Part shown: piece by piece, positions 44,993-64,000 of the stretch
Layout of the letters: the number at the start of each line of letters is the position of its first letter
Position numbering within the stretch: the stretch's first letter is position 1
DNA from: Glandiceps talaboti
Lineage: Eukaryota; Hemichordata; Enteropneusta; Spengelidae
DNA length: 64,000 nt
Direction of reading: 5' to 3'
Assembly: GCF_964340395.1 (NCBI RefSeq)
Contig: NC_135549.1
Coordinates: 18,963,342-19,027,341, forward strand
The notes under the pieces: generated by a model
The model's database searches: none
The model's input: the letters and a program-made list of their open reading frames with translations, nothing else
Told to the model about the DNA's origin: nothing
Translations under genes and position numbers: made by a program

Positions 44993-46220
44993 TGTGCAGG
45001 AAGTTGAGAAGTTTTATCACAGTTATAGCAGTAGTGAAGTGTGTTTCCTCATTGATATGAAAAAGATAAATTATTGAATATATTCTCAAGAATGTTACGT
45101 CCAATTAAAGTATCATTAGGATGTGATATTTCTAGGCCTGATAATAAATACTGTGTTGCCGTCTATAAATACAGCAAACAAATACCGAGCATGGTTTCTT
45201 ATACAAATTTCAAGGTGCTTGTAGTGTTTGTCTTTACCATGAAACAAGGACTGAACATTGTGTTGTCATATGACAAGTTTTTCTCATATTGTGATCCTCA
45301 GTGAACATGAGAATTTGTAATCGCCCATATGTTCATTTGCCAGAATACCATGCTTTAGCTGAGAGGCTATCCCTGGCTTCAAATCTCCTCTCACATCTAA
45401 CTCAATGAGGTCCTGAGATGACAATTCAATTTCAAACAAAGCTACCCACACAGTCATTTGCATGAATAATTTTTGGTTCATGATTTTCTTATTAAGCTAT
45501 TTTGGGTGCAGAGAAATCTTGAGATTCCAAGCCATGGATAACCTCTAGACTAGCCATGCTGTGGATTTATAGTATAACAATTATGAGAATTCTTGTCTTT
45601 TTATTTACGTGAAAATAAAACAATACATAAATCTTTCTATTTCTTTCTCTGATTCCTTCTTTCACTTGTAGTGCTAAAAGAGGAACACAAGTGAGTCTGA
45701 TTTTATATTAACTGCATTTCTTATGCTTAGGAAAAACGAAAATTGCTGTGCCTCGCTAAAAAGAGCTGTGAAAATTGGCAAATCTGGCTAAGAAGAGACC
45801 CAAAACTGATGTGGGGCATCATTGGAAGTAAACAAAGTTGGGAGCTTCATACTGCTTGAATCCTTACCCAACCTCAACTCGGCCCAACCATGTAGTATCG
45901 CATGTGACAATCCAACCGCAGTTGACAAACTGATTTCCCTTTAATATATCCTACAGTTGTTCCACCTGTTGTTCACTTAGTTCCTATGCTTGCCTTCTTA
46001 CTGCTCATATTCCGTGAGACATCACAGACTTCCTTTCTGCATTCAACGCTGCCTGGAATTCATAACAATTTTGGCTTGTTTTATGTATCCAAAAAGTTTA
46101 AACAGAAAACCGCTTCTTTTTCCTTGCCACAATGGCATCCACCACTTGTAGGTTTTAGTATTTCATTCACCTTTAAATACACTCTCTGAGGCCAGGTTTG
46201 TTATTAGGAAAATAACATGA
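44993..46220. other. MRPL42 3' flank, no further gene recognised
   Basis: Untranslated tail and intergenic DNA. attaaa near 45104 and aataaa near 45614 are possible polyadenylation signals; the choice cannot be made from sequence. Confidence 0.4.
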
Positions 46221-46229
46221 TTTGGAAAT

Positions 46230-47040
46230 GAAATTATTGACCAGTGGAGTAAATGGAAACGTACAGAATAATCAAAAGTATGTACGAGAATATAAACTAA
46301 AAATGGTTTAACGACATGTTTTTACTCCAATACTGGTGGTCAAACAAGGCTGTAATTTAAGCCGTATTTTGTTCAATTTATTTCTTAGTGATGACTTGCC
46401 CATTATTTTTAACCCTAACAATTGTGACCCACCAACATTGAACAATATACCTGTCAAAGCCTGATGTATGCAGATGATATTGTCATTTTATCAAAGTCAA
46501 AGGAAGGGTCTTCAGAATAGTATTGACAAATTCTGCAACTACACAAAGAAATGGCACTTGACAAAACAAAGATATTCAATAAGTCTAATAGACTCCTTAC
46601 TAATAATTTATTTTTCTACGAAGGAAAAGAACTTACAACTGTAAATATAGGTCTAATTCTTAGTCCTAAAGAAGTTAGTATGAATAATCTAAAACATAAA
46701 GTTAGGACTCAAGGCCTTATTCTCATTGAAATCTAAATAAGTTCCCACCCAAATCTTAGTATTCCAGTAATGTTGACAATTTAACCCACCCTATACTATC
46801 TTTAACTGTGATGTGTGGGTAGTGAAAGTAATATGTCATCTAAAATCGAGGATGTACACTTGAGTTTCTGCCGTTTTCTCCTAGGCATCCTAGGCATATA
46901 TATTAGAAAACAATTATTGAAATATTATAATAATGCAATTGATTCCAACAATCTATGGGTCGGTCTACAGATGGATTCCATGCATGAAAAATATACTCCC
47001 ACCATGGAGGTATCTCCCACCAAGGACATTAGATAATTTT
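46230..47040 (+). pseudogene. Decayed non-LTR retrotransposon reverse transcriptase fragment
   Basis: Readable in pieces over three frames. 46260-46330 gives a 'SMYENIKLKMV...' start; 46340-46400 reads KQGCNLSRILFNLFLSDDLP; 46450-46480 holds the catalytic-site motif YADDIVILSKS; then a tail with VWGSESN..., IEDVHLSFCRFLLGI at about 46815-46880. The order is that of the palm and C-terminal part of a LINE reverse transcriptase. Frameshifts and stops (for example a TGA just before MYADD) show it is dead. No 5' end, endonuclease or poly(A) tail was found. Confidence 0.8.
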
Positions 47041-47851
47041 GCGACATTGCTCTGACATTGCTGATACATGTGTCTTAGTGATTTTTCCTTGACGTCCTGA
47101 TTGGGTCATTTGCATATTCAATTCATTTGCATGTAAGTCAGAAGCAGCAACTGACTGGCATATTAAAAATGAACTTCGTAACATGAAGAAACCCCAGAAT
47201 CCGGAATTGTCGCCATTTAGTTTTTGAACATGTGCACTCTCCTCATTGAGGTGGATGCCAAACACAAGAGATCGAATCGGTTTATTATATTATTATGGTA
47301 AATGAATAAAACTATTTCTTAACATTGGAAATTATGAAATAAGTATTGAGGCATTATTTTAAAGTGGTGTAGCAAAATTGAGACTGGTTTTTATATCTTA
47401 GCAATGTTTCTTATTCTTATACTAAGAAGTTTTGACAACTGTAGACTTGTTGTTATCATTTATTTTTACTATTATTTTTATTGTATTCATTATTTTGACG
47501 CGTCAGTGATTTTAACTGTTGGGGCAGCTAGAGATATTAACAATACATCAGCATCTCATTAAGTTATCCAGAAGTTATTTTTAATTTACTAAATACTGTC
47601 ACGGAAAGTTGGCGGGTGTTGAGCGCCCGGATGCTTGTTTTTTGGCTTGTCTCATCACCTCAGTACCTTACTGGGGAGAGGTCGGATATTTCCCTGGTTC
47701 TCAGGTCTGGATATCCCGTGTCTTAGTCGCCATTCCATTCTTTCTTTCTCAAAACCCCGTAGCTTGCACACTTCTTTTGAAAATACAATACTAGAGTGAT
47801 ACAGAATTATGTAAAACATAATATCGTACTAATCCCATATATTATCATGCA

Positions 47852-55200
<7,349 letters not shown>

Positions 55201-55967
55201 TTATATCATATCATATTATATGTATAAGAAACATGTGGCTGGAAAATTGTAATATAAAAATAACAGTGTGATCAGAAAAACATTTCAACAAATTTAGTCA
55301 CATAAACCAAATTCAATCTCCACCGTGAATATATCCATTAAAACGCTACTCACTCGTACGGTTTATTACCCCTGTCTGTCTGTTGCTAATACTACCATGG
55401 ACGTTGTCTATATATGATAGTAAGTGTCAATTTGCCTGCCCATTTGCTGTATTTGGAAGACCAATCTTCATGTATGGGACGTCCTCAACGTTTACCTCGG
55501 AATTTCTACAAACGTCAAACGTTCACCAGTGACGAAAGTTTCGATATTCATGATTGTCATTGTCATTGTCAGTGAAGTGACGCTCTTCCGAATTATCATC
55601 TTTGTGCCAAAATACACATGATTCTTGTTGATTACGTACAGCGCCAGTATACGGTGATACAAAGTTCCTTCCTGAACTTTGACAAAATGGATCATAATTT
55701 TGCAGAGCGCACAGTGACTAACGCTATAATTGAAAACTGTCAGTTTACGTCTACGAGTGAAAATCCAATGGACTTTGCCCCGTACAGCAGTGTAGCTGAT
55801 TTCTCGTTTTGATTTATTAAAACTATAGAACTTTATTCAAAGATGTGTGACATAGAAATGAAAAGCAGGCACTTTCGTGAGTAGAGAAGGTGATAATTTG
55901 TATATTTCACATTTCTTTGACTGGAGCTACGAATCATATGAAAATACGTGCAAGATCGCATTTATAA

Positions 55968-56438
55968 ATAAGGGAGTCTTCAGAAATGACAAGGGAAAAG
56001 GGCCGAGGGAACTTAGGAGGATCACATTTCACAAAGCGGTCGGGGGCATATTTAGGAAATGGAAATTAGGGGAGGGTCACATTTTACTTTGACTCATTTT
56101 TTAAAATCTAAATTTGCATTATTTTGTAATTTTGGCATGGTCCCAACGCTGCCACCAGATCCAAATCGTACTGCTACCACGCACCCCCCGCTGGAATCAA
56201 TCGCTAGTCTGTTATTTTAATGTAGTGTAACATACAATTGTAAATAAAGAGACTGCAGGAAGGGGATACTGTATAATGTCACATATAAAAATCTCTGTGT
56301 AGTCTTTAACGGAGTGCTACGGAAATTTCCGTATTCATTTCGGGGGCATGACATATTTTGAGAGTGTGAGAGGGAGGATGCGAAAACAATTTGACCCCCC
56401 CCCCCCGCCGCCATAAACTTCTGCTCGTTCCCTTATAT
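55968..56438. mobile_element. possible inverted-repeat element with AAGGGA ends
   Basis: aagggagtcttcagaaatg at the left is loosely inverted against ttctgctcgttccctta at the right. Inside are G-rich stretches with ggtcacatttt. A related end (gatcgctcccttag) lies at about 15025. The repeats are imperfect. Confidence 0.35.
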
Positions 56439-57494
56439 TAGTATTAGCAATGGAACTATTACATAATGACTTTTACTCTAAAATTTGATCTTCTGAAAAC
56501 CTGTAATGCACTAATGGTCTAAAATTGGGTATTTGTTGTTGGTACAAATGTGTGAATGAAGCGGGGTATCAGGTTGCCAGTATTGACCGCAAACCCCCAG
56601 CTAGCAGAGCTGGCCACGGGTACTAGGTTGGTAACGCCCCCGGACCTGTATTCATTCGTATATACTAGTACTACATGTATAGTGCAAGACTAGTATAACT
56701 TGTATGTATGGTGACACAGCAAGTTATTATTCTCTAAAATCACTCATTACGCATGCCATGCGCTGTGGAAAGTAACAATGTAGACTGAAGATCGTCACTG
56801 TCACCACAAGTTCCACTAAAGGCACTGTACGCTCCAGTGGCACGGCCAGATCGTGCGACTCTGGGTCAGCTATGAAATGCAAATATGAGAGACCTTGAAT
56901 CATTGCCTCGCTGTCATTTGACCATTCTCCCCAAGTTCTAATGAGTATGTTCCATTGATCGAGGTCTATATAAACTTACCTGAATTATCCTGTCACTCGC
57001 AATGTCAAAATGACGGACACGGTACAGCTAATGTTCCTAAATATATGTACGTCACGGTGCTGTATCTATCAGTAAGCGTTATCAGAGTGTAAGAGTTCGA
57101 AACAAACAACATACCGTAGCTCTACGGGAGTATCACTTGTCACAATGGTCGCATTCTCGCAAGCCAGAGTTACTATTTCTAAAATAAACTCTGTGGGAGG
57201 CAACAGGCCGTGGTTTGCGACGATGACTGGTCGTGGTCTCGTGACCAGAGAACAAAGGTTAGCAAGTCCTATTGAAAATAACAAAGTCAACTCAGTACGA
57301 TTGAAATGGTCGAATGTTTACAAAGCGCGATTGTTTCGGGAAGGGATCCGGAGGGGGCGGGGGGGGGGGGGGCAGGCAACAGTTTATACATTGAACTTAA
57401 TGCATTGTTGTGTGATTTTGAATCCCACTAAAGCCACCAGTCGTATCAGAGAACACAATGGTGATGTTGGTTACTTTAACACGTCAACAACGAA

Positions 57495-57642
57495 GAAATA
57501 CATACATACATACATACATACATACATACATACATACATACATACATACATACACACGCACGCACGCACGCACACACACACACACACACACATACATACA
57601 TACATACATACATACATACATACATACATACATACATACAAA
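57495..57642. repeat. compound (CATA)(CACG)(CA)(CATA) microsatellite
   Basis: Tetranucleotide arrays on both sides of a cacgcacg/cacaca core. The 183-codon frame spanning it (57145-57696) is mostly this repeat. Confidence 0.95.
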
Positions 57643-57662
57643 TTCCACCAACTTTTATTAAA

Positions 57663-57740
57663 AATAGATTCTTGGATCCTTTGTCACTACGAGTGACTAT
57701 TAGATTCTTGGATCCTTGGTCACTACGAGTGACTATTTAT
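57663..57740. repeat. 39-bp tandem duplication
   Basis: agattcttggatcctt(t/g)gtcactacgagtgactatt occurs twice head to tail. Each copy contains the small hairpin gtcactacgagtgac. Confidence 0.9.
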
Positions 57741-57944
57741 ACGGAGGGGTATAACTGTCGGAGACACTAACTGTGCATATTATGTGAACATTTGCGACAT
57801 GAAATGACTACTAATATAAATGTATGTAAAGGTTTAGATAACACGGACAAATAGCAAATATGAACATGGTACCGAGAATGTGTTCAGACGTGAATGTATG
57901 AACAATAATTCTATGACAGCATGCAGTGGTCGTATTTTATGATT

Positions 57945-59135
57945 CTTTGTTAGCTTCGTTTATATGCAAATTGAAGTGGCAAAAATTAGAAGGTACAGGA
58001 TGAGTACATTGCGAGTATTCAGTTTTGGATCATTTCATACAATTGAATTAACATTATGAAACTCTTTCCGATTTTTTTTTGTCAACATGGAAGCAAATAG
58101 CGAATCGAAGCGCGTTACTTTCTAACGTACAGAACTCGATGACAACCCACAAGTTCAAAAGTGCTGCACTTCTGTATATAACTGGTATGGATGGGACCAT
58201 ATTTTGAGTGGTTAAAATTCCTCGGAAGGGGTTTTATGGCGTTGTTGGCAGCTATATTCCGTCCATTAGGGGTACACCATTTTATTTCGGGGGGGGGGGG
58301 GCTGGAATATTTAGTAGAAATGTCCAACTCAAGACAGAAAAAAAGCATTGCAATTGTCTCCAGGGCATGAGCTAAATAAAATTGTTGTGCTGCAAGTGCA
58401 GAAACTAGCTACAAATGTCGAATTCCCAGGTGTATGTGTTTCTGGCACCTAAACTTTTCAATTTCTTGTCAAAGGTTAATACTAACTGTTGGAAAATGCT
58501 GGGAAATAAAAATAAAACGCTACTATCAAATCAAATTAGTAAGACTGACCTGACCTGTAAATTTTCATAATGATATAATAATTGTAATGGTATGGCGCGG
58601 TGAAATTCAGAGCATATATTTAAAAAATAATAGTTTGCTGTAGTATCCCTACTTGGCAAAAAAATTGCCGTCTAGCTGCTCTTGAAAAAGTTGGTGGTTG
58701 AAAAAAAAATTGTTGGGTCGAAATCCTCCAGGCGCCCCCCCCCCCAATCAAATGGTTTACCCCTCAGCGAATCTTTCAGCAAGTATCGCAATGTCTCATG
58801 AAGCTAGTCCTTTCCAGTTGACGTTTCTCGTAAGTCTAACCATTACTAGATAGTGCTATGCATCATATTGTGCCTATCCCGGGAATAGCTTATTTTACAA
58901 GCATGTCAGACAAACAAGTTAGGGACTACTACGTTCTTTTTGTATATAAACGTGGTTTATTTACCTAAATGTATATAAAGGAATACAAAATCTGTTAATG
59001 CCATTAAAAAAAATGCTGTCATGGTGGTTGAAAAAAAAAATTGTTGGGTCGAAATCCTTCAGCCCCCCCCCCCCCCCCAATCAAATGGTTTACCTCTCAG
59101 CGAATCTTTCAGTAAGTATCGCAATGTCTAATAAT
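57945..59135 (+). pseudogene. Degenerate duplicate of the SLC35G-like gene at 15233
   Basis: 57945-58268 matches the 5' flank and first codons of the gene at about 15085-15410: gttagcttcgtttatat, gaattaacatt, gtcaacatgg, aatagcgaatcgaag, cttctgtatataactgg, atggcgttgttggcagctat. 58766-58925 continues the match (gcgaatctttcagcaagtatcgcaatgtc, cctttccagttgacgtttctcgt). The frame is closed by TAA at the thirteenth codon after ATG 58086, plus indels and later stops. About 495 bases with inverted ends interrupt it at the ccattag/cgaa boundary. A third scrap (cagcgaatctttcagtaagt) is at 59097-59133. Promoter-side DNA is included and there is no poly(A) tail, so this is a segmental duplicate rather than a retrocopy. 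Confidence 0.85.
58269..58765. mobile_element. TIR element inserted in the SLC35G-like pseudogene
   Basis: Left end ggggtacaccattttatt followed by a G run; right end C run then aatcaaatggtttacccc. These are inverted copies with a few mismatches. ttag and tcag flank it and could be a diverged short target duplication. No coding frame. The right end and the adjoining gene fragment recur at 59022-59135. Confidence 0.65.
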
Positions 59136-59221
59136 GGTTAATTCTGTTTGGTTAATACTTTTAAAACATTTCGGAAATCTGGTCAGGTACGGTTTTTAGA
59201 AAGTTATCTGGTTTTAATTAC

Positions 59222-59464
59222 TCAATTGTACAAAGTAATAGTTTTAATGTTTGTCAGTTTGTCTATTCGTACTTTCAATGAAGTTTTGAGGAAAATTACT
59301 GTCAGTTTTTTAGACAGACTGTATTTATCGTGTACTCCTATCGTTTCAATTGTTGTGTCAAATATGATTTCGTCTATTAGTAATAGTATCTGTTGTGGAA
59401 TATTTGGTGTAAGACGATTTAAAACTTCTTCTATTGTATGCATTTTTCTCTTCCTTACTGCCAT
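59222..59464 (-). CDS. unrecognised 80-codon open frame
   Basis: Begins MAVRKRKMHTIEEVLNRLTP and is rich in Ile, Leu, Lys and Thr. It has no low-complexity repeats and no recognised domain. It could be an exon, a relic of a mobile element ORF or chance; the opposite strand is also open. No splice context supports a larger gene. Confidence 0.15.
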   Translation of the reverse strand: MAVRKRKMHTIEEVLNRLTPNIPQQILLLIDEIIFDTTIETIGVHDKYSLSKKLTVIFLKTSLKVRIDKLTNIKTITLYN

Positions 59465-59724
59465 TTAATTCTGTACATGGAAAGGTAAATAAATAAATAA
59501 TAAAAAATGGGGACGTATTACATGTATAGTGGTCTTTATTTCTAGACCATCGGCCCATAATACAATGATGTATAAAAAAGTTGTAAACACATTGACAGGA
59601 AAAAATATTGAAATATAACGTCTGATCCGTAATATTGGACGCCATACACAGTAGTATACCACCTGTTCGTACACATCATATTTTTGTAGTATTACACATC
59701 ATAGGGTGCAATATATCCAATCAA

Positions 59725-59815
59725 ATTGATTTTTGGGTCCGCACCTAATAATCAGTGTCCCCAGTGAATCATGATTTCAACTTCTCACTCTACTACTTAC
59801 AGATAAATCAGACCT
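59725..59815. repeat. short interspersed repeat, second copy
   Basis: Matches 19741-19830 (gggtccgcacctaa, aatcag, tgatttcaac, ctacttacagataa). Confidence 0.55.
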
Positions 59816-60194
59816 CTAAATGACATGCGCAATGTCTAATTGGTATTTTAATATTTTTTAGTGTTACAGTATTTTATTCTTTTTAAAGTTGGTTGTACAT
59901 GCTTGAGCGATAAAAAAAACATTACATGTACAGTTGGAGCAGGTTTTAACTCTCCTAGTGCTACCATGGGGGGGGGGGGCTCTACTATTAAAAGCTGTCT
60001 AGGTCTACATTGGTGTAATCATCAACACTACTTACCAGTCAGTGACAAATTTTAAACTACAACTTGTATATGTATGTCACAGTTGACCAAGAGTCGGAGC
60101 ATACACACTTAAAGTTAAAAAAAAAACTTTCATTTACATGCACTACACATGTACAGACAGCTCAAACTACACTTTTTCTCGCCCTTTTATGCTA

Positions 60195-60265
60195 TGCTAT
60201 ATATATGCTGAGCCATGATATGCTATATGCTATGATGTGATATGCCATATGCTAAGCTATGCGCT
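60195..60265. repeat. degenerate (TATGC)n tract
   Basis: Short array of atgctatatgc/atgctatgat units, a minor relative of the 60681 array. Confidence 0.75.
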
Positions 60266-60680
60266 ATGATATGTTACAGCTAAAACGACGTGGGCTTGAT
60301 GTTTCACTCATGTAACACGACACTGATATACACCCTCAGACAATTTCTAATCCAATAGAAACAATTACAAAGGTGACATGCACAGTGAGGATGTAACAGT
60401 AGTCAAGTTAAAATTTTGATGTTAGAAAATAAACAATTCATTAACATCACCAAGTCCATGACTTTGTAATTATTTCACTAGAAGCCTGTTTTTTACTGTA
60501 CCGTAACAGAATAGCAAAGCTTTGATACAGTTCAATACGATTGGGCAAAGGACTATGTTGTGTTTATTGTGTCTCTGTTTAACACTAGTACTGTTAGTGT
60601 AGAGTTGAAATATGTCTAGCTGTGTCAAAAACGTAATGTCCCATGAGTGAAACACCAAGCCTACATCATTTTAGCTATAA

Positions 60681-61062
60681 ATGTTATGCTGTGCTGTGCT
60701 GTATGCTATGCTATACTATACTATGCTATGCTATGTTGAATGCTATGCTATGTTATGCTTTGCTATGCTGTGTTATGCTATGCTGTATGTTATATTGATA
60801 TGCTGTATGCTATGCTATGTTGTATACTATGCTGTGTTATGCTATGCTGTGTTATGTTGTGCTATATGCTATCTTAAATACTATGCTATGCTAAGCTATA
60901 CTGTATGCTATGCTGTGTTATGCTATGCTGTGCTGTATGCTACGCTAAATGCTATGCTATGCTATGTTATGCTATACTGTGTTGTGCTGTGCTGTGCTAT
61001 GTTATGTTAAATGCTATGATATATGCTATGCTATGCTGTGCTAGCCATGCTATGCTATGAAT
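60681..61062. repeat. (TATGC)n pentanucleotide array, ~380 bp
   Basis: tgctatgcta/tgctgtgctg units with frequent T/G and A/G exchanges. The 109-codon plus-strand frame across it is not a gene. Confidence 0.95.
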
Positions 61063-64000
61063 GCATACATACATACAGGTCGTGTAGCCATGAACCAGGG
61101 GGTTCGTGTCGGGGTCATCCAACACATAATCTATAATTTCATAATAGATTTATGATGGTCATTTAATGTATTGCTGGTGAAGTGCTGGTAAAGTTTAGAC
61201 TACACCCTTCACGTGCTTTGAATTATGACGCAAACTTGACACGCACGAGGAGTCATTTATAGTTTGGAACAAAGTGTATCCATGAATGTGTCCTTAGCTG
61301 ACATCTTCGTAGTGCATGCACGTAATGTGGCCTTTCAGCTGATTCATCGCATATGGTAATTTCTTGGGTAATGATTAACATACTTTAATCGATATCGAGT
61401 GACAAATTTTGATATCGAGTATAATGACATATGCAAGGTCTTTCAGTTGGCTATGTGTAGAGGACTGTATCTGGCGCACCACCACCACCTACATATTACC
61501 AATGTATGTTTATGGTCACGTGATATAGAACAATGCAAAACCAACAACCGGAGCAGTACTTCCGTGTATGTGCAGTCAGCTTCCCACCATTTTCATGTTG
61601 AAGTCTGTGAGTATCCATGGCGTCAACTTGGACATGAAATGTAAGGATCAACTAATACTACGGATCACTTGGGGTGAACGTCTTCGACACTACCATTGGT
61701 TGTACAGAAAACAACTCGTATAAGTTAAAGAGGTATGTATGTCCTACTCTCTACTTAATGTTCGGCACCCCAGGACTGAACCATGACAATAATGACAGTG
61801 CAGTGCCAATGATTGGCTATATACGTATACATCACATAACACAGTCGTCGTACATATCATGACAAACACCGTATTAGCTGGGGTATTAGAAGTCGCTAAT
61901 GATTATGAGGTCATTTATTTGTTGAAGTTGTGCACACATGGACATGTAAGAGTCGATCGAATGAGTTGGTGGTCGCTGTGTGCTCGGGAATACGGGTTTG
62001 AGTCATCGACGTAGTGAGACGATGTGTTTCGATTGTAACAGATACGTAGTATGTTTTCATAATTTATTATATCAACCATACACCCATCAACAGTGAACAG
62101 CAATATGGCTCTGACAGTAGGTGACCTATCAGGTTTATAAATTATATATAGCGAATCTGAGAGGGGTCGCCGGATCGGATTTCCTCGCTGACCATTTCTC
62201 CCATGTGTAGTTAATACCGTGATCATTACATGCGGTTCGCATCTCTAGTATTTCGCAAAGGTTGGAGATCAGAACTATATTGCAGAATGCTATATTGGAT
62301 GTGAGACAAATAATTATATTATCTGCGCGACTGTATTTTCACAGTGGTCTAATAAAACACATACGAATGCAATGCGATACACGTAGTTTGGGGTAGCTTC
62401 TGTCAGTTCTGGCATGGTTTTATATTTACAATCGAGTTTGTAGTTAGTTATAAATATGCCAACACAACAATCAAATGCAAGACAGTCAAAGTGCACTTTT
62501 GACGTTATTATACTTCTGTCAACAGATAGAGGCAAATGTTTTCTTTGTACAACTAAGTTCAATGTCAAGGTTTTCGCGAAAACAGGAAAGCACATCTCCG
62601 GAAAATAAAAACGAAACTAATCAGTTAAACGTTACGGTTCGTTAAAATGTATATTGTGTGTAACTAGCTTGTTTTGGATAAATATTCCGGATGTGATCTG
62701 CAGTATTGGTAGGATAATTCGCAGAACTAACATCGGGATGATGAAACTCTATAAGAAAGGAAATATCATAAAACTCATGGATAAATATGATGCAGATTCA
62801 TTTGACAGCATATACATGCATGCACGAGTAAAATTACAAATTTTGTACTGTACAAAATACTTGAATGAATCCTAACTTTAAACCCAAGTGGTGACACCTC
62901 AACCTGTTAGGTGTATTTAGATATGATGATAAAACACGGTATCGCTGATTCACAATACCAAGCATGAAAAGTTTTCATGAAATTTAACAGTGACTTGAAT
63001 CATAGACAGTGGAGGCTCCACTATCTATGCTTGAATACAATAATTGGTGTGCTAATACTACAGGCTTGGTAGATAAAGTAGGTCGCGTGGTTTCTCGATC
63101 TCCAGGTACTTGTCGTGGTGTTATTTCCTTATAGCTACGATTTATCTCAATAAGCAGCAATAAACAAGTTGTTGGCTTAGTTGTACCTGAAGTACGAAGG
63201 TCAAAGCAATATAAGATTAATTGGTATATTGTACCTACTAGTCCACTGTGCGAGTTTTATTGTTGTTACCAACTGTGCCTGATAACAATACATAGCATTG
63301 CTACAAATCTCAATTCCTCATTTCTGTCAGCTAGAGAGCACCTTGCAATTGTATTCTTCCGTGTGCTGCTTGGCTGCACCGTGGGATGATGCTCCAGGGC
63401 AGGGGGTAGTCACTCAATGAAACGCGTATAATATCATAGGCAAGTTTGTAGAGTTCACATTGTAGGACAGCAGCTACATGTACTTCTCTTGCACTGTTCT
63501 GAAGGACGAACACATTTTTCAGTTTTATATTTGATTCAAACACAGCCTCTTTGTGCTCTTTGTGTGTGATTTGTTTTATGTCTACCATGGACTAGGAGTA
63601 TTTACTACTGCTGGCCTATTGGTGCAGCGTGTAGCATGGAAGTACAGATACTTACCATTGTAGTCGAGTACAATAACGTGGGCTAGGCCTCCCTATATAA
63701 TTAGTTTGGATATCCCCCGTAAAAGGTATCATGGTACACAATTTAGTGTCACGGTACAAGTATATAGGTCAAACACTGATTCAACATTTCGACAGCTAGA
63801 GGGTATGGAAATGTTAGTGAGGCACAAAGTACTTGTCCAGGGTCACATGATCACACAATTAAAGTTAAAAGATATTCTCTCGTGAACCTGTCTTACATAA
63901 ATAAATTGCATAATGAAGATTGTGAGATGACTGCGCACGCTCAGTTCATGAAGAAGGGTGTTTAAAGAAACACCACTCCAGCACACCTGATAACAACCCA
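61063..64000. other. no recognised gene
   Basis: Several 60-100-codon frames occur (for example minus 62595-62314 and minus 63588-63331), but none shows a known domain, convincing splice context or homology I recognise. No clear repeat family was seen. Confidence 0.4.

Noticed and set aside
47609-47794. 61-codon frame MAGVERPDACFL...
   Set aside because: Short, no domain or splice context, between a dead LINE and the OFA-like gene's 3' end.
57145-57696. 183-codon plus-strand frame
   Set aside because: More than a third is a CATA/CACA microsatellite, the opposite strand is also open over the first part, and no domain is recognised.
60681-61010. 109-codon Cys/Met/Tyr/Leu-rich frame
   Set aside because: Pentanucleotide array read as protein.

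Overview
This is an AT-rich stretch of an animal nuclear genome. The genes are split by many GT-AG introns, there are no bacterial-style operons, and the noncoding DNA is packed with tetranucleotide microsatellites, inverted-repeat (MITE-like) elements and decayed retroelement pieces. Gene content (SLC22 transporter, acylaminoacyl-peptidase, mitochondrial ribosomal protein L42, an oxalate/formate-antiporter-like MFS protein) and repeat style suggest a marine invertebrate, such as a hemichordate, cephalochordate or lophotrochozoan. The species cannot be settled from sequence alone. Most of the small open frames are microsatellite or antisense artefacts. I rebuilt the gene models by translating each exon and matching splice sites and phases.

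Layout. (1) 102-7502, minus: SLC22 organic-ion transporter, nine coding exons, last few codons beyond the left edge. (2) 7506-8573: an almost perfect ~1.07 kb palindrome abutting the first coding exon of SLC22. (3) 9689-10606: element with 13-bp terminal inverted repeats carrying ~147-bp tandem units; related DNA makes up the palindrome arms and a copy near 54.4 kb. (4) 10.6-15 kb: intergenic tandem repeats. (5) 15233-16482, plus: intronless SLC35G/EamA-like transporter with one frameshift near its 3' end. (6) 16.5-22.2 kb: intergenic repeats. (7) 22201-41035, minus: complete 22-exon APEH, 722 codons, catalytic triad intact, introns filled with MITEs and satellites. (8) 41036-41276: short divergent promoter. 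(9) 41277-44992, plus: complete 5-exon MRPL42. (10) 46.2-47.1 kb: dead LINE reverse-transcriptase fragment. (11) 47852-55200, minus: complete 10-exon OFA-like MFS transporter, 471 codons. (12) 57.9-59.1 kb, plus: degenerate duplicate of the SLC35G-like gene, broken by a terminal-inverted-repeat insertion and partly duplicated again. (13) 59.2-64 kb: no recognised gene; a pentanucleotide array and weak ORFs.

There is no sign of one pathway. Three of the genes are membrane transporters and two (APEH, MRPL42) are housekeeping genes sharing a head-to-head promoter. The most unusual features are the fresh palindrome at the SLC22 exon edge; three separate APEH exons whose 3' edge and splice donor have been copied in tandem into the following intron; and the SLC35G-like gene/pseudogene pair. 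I found no CRISPR array, viral gene or toxin gene.
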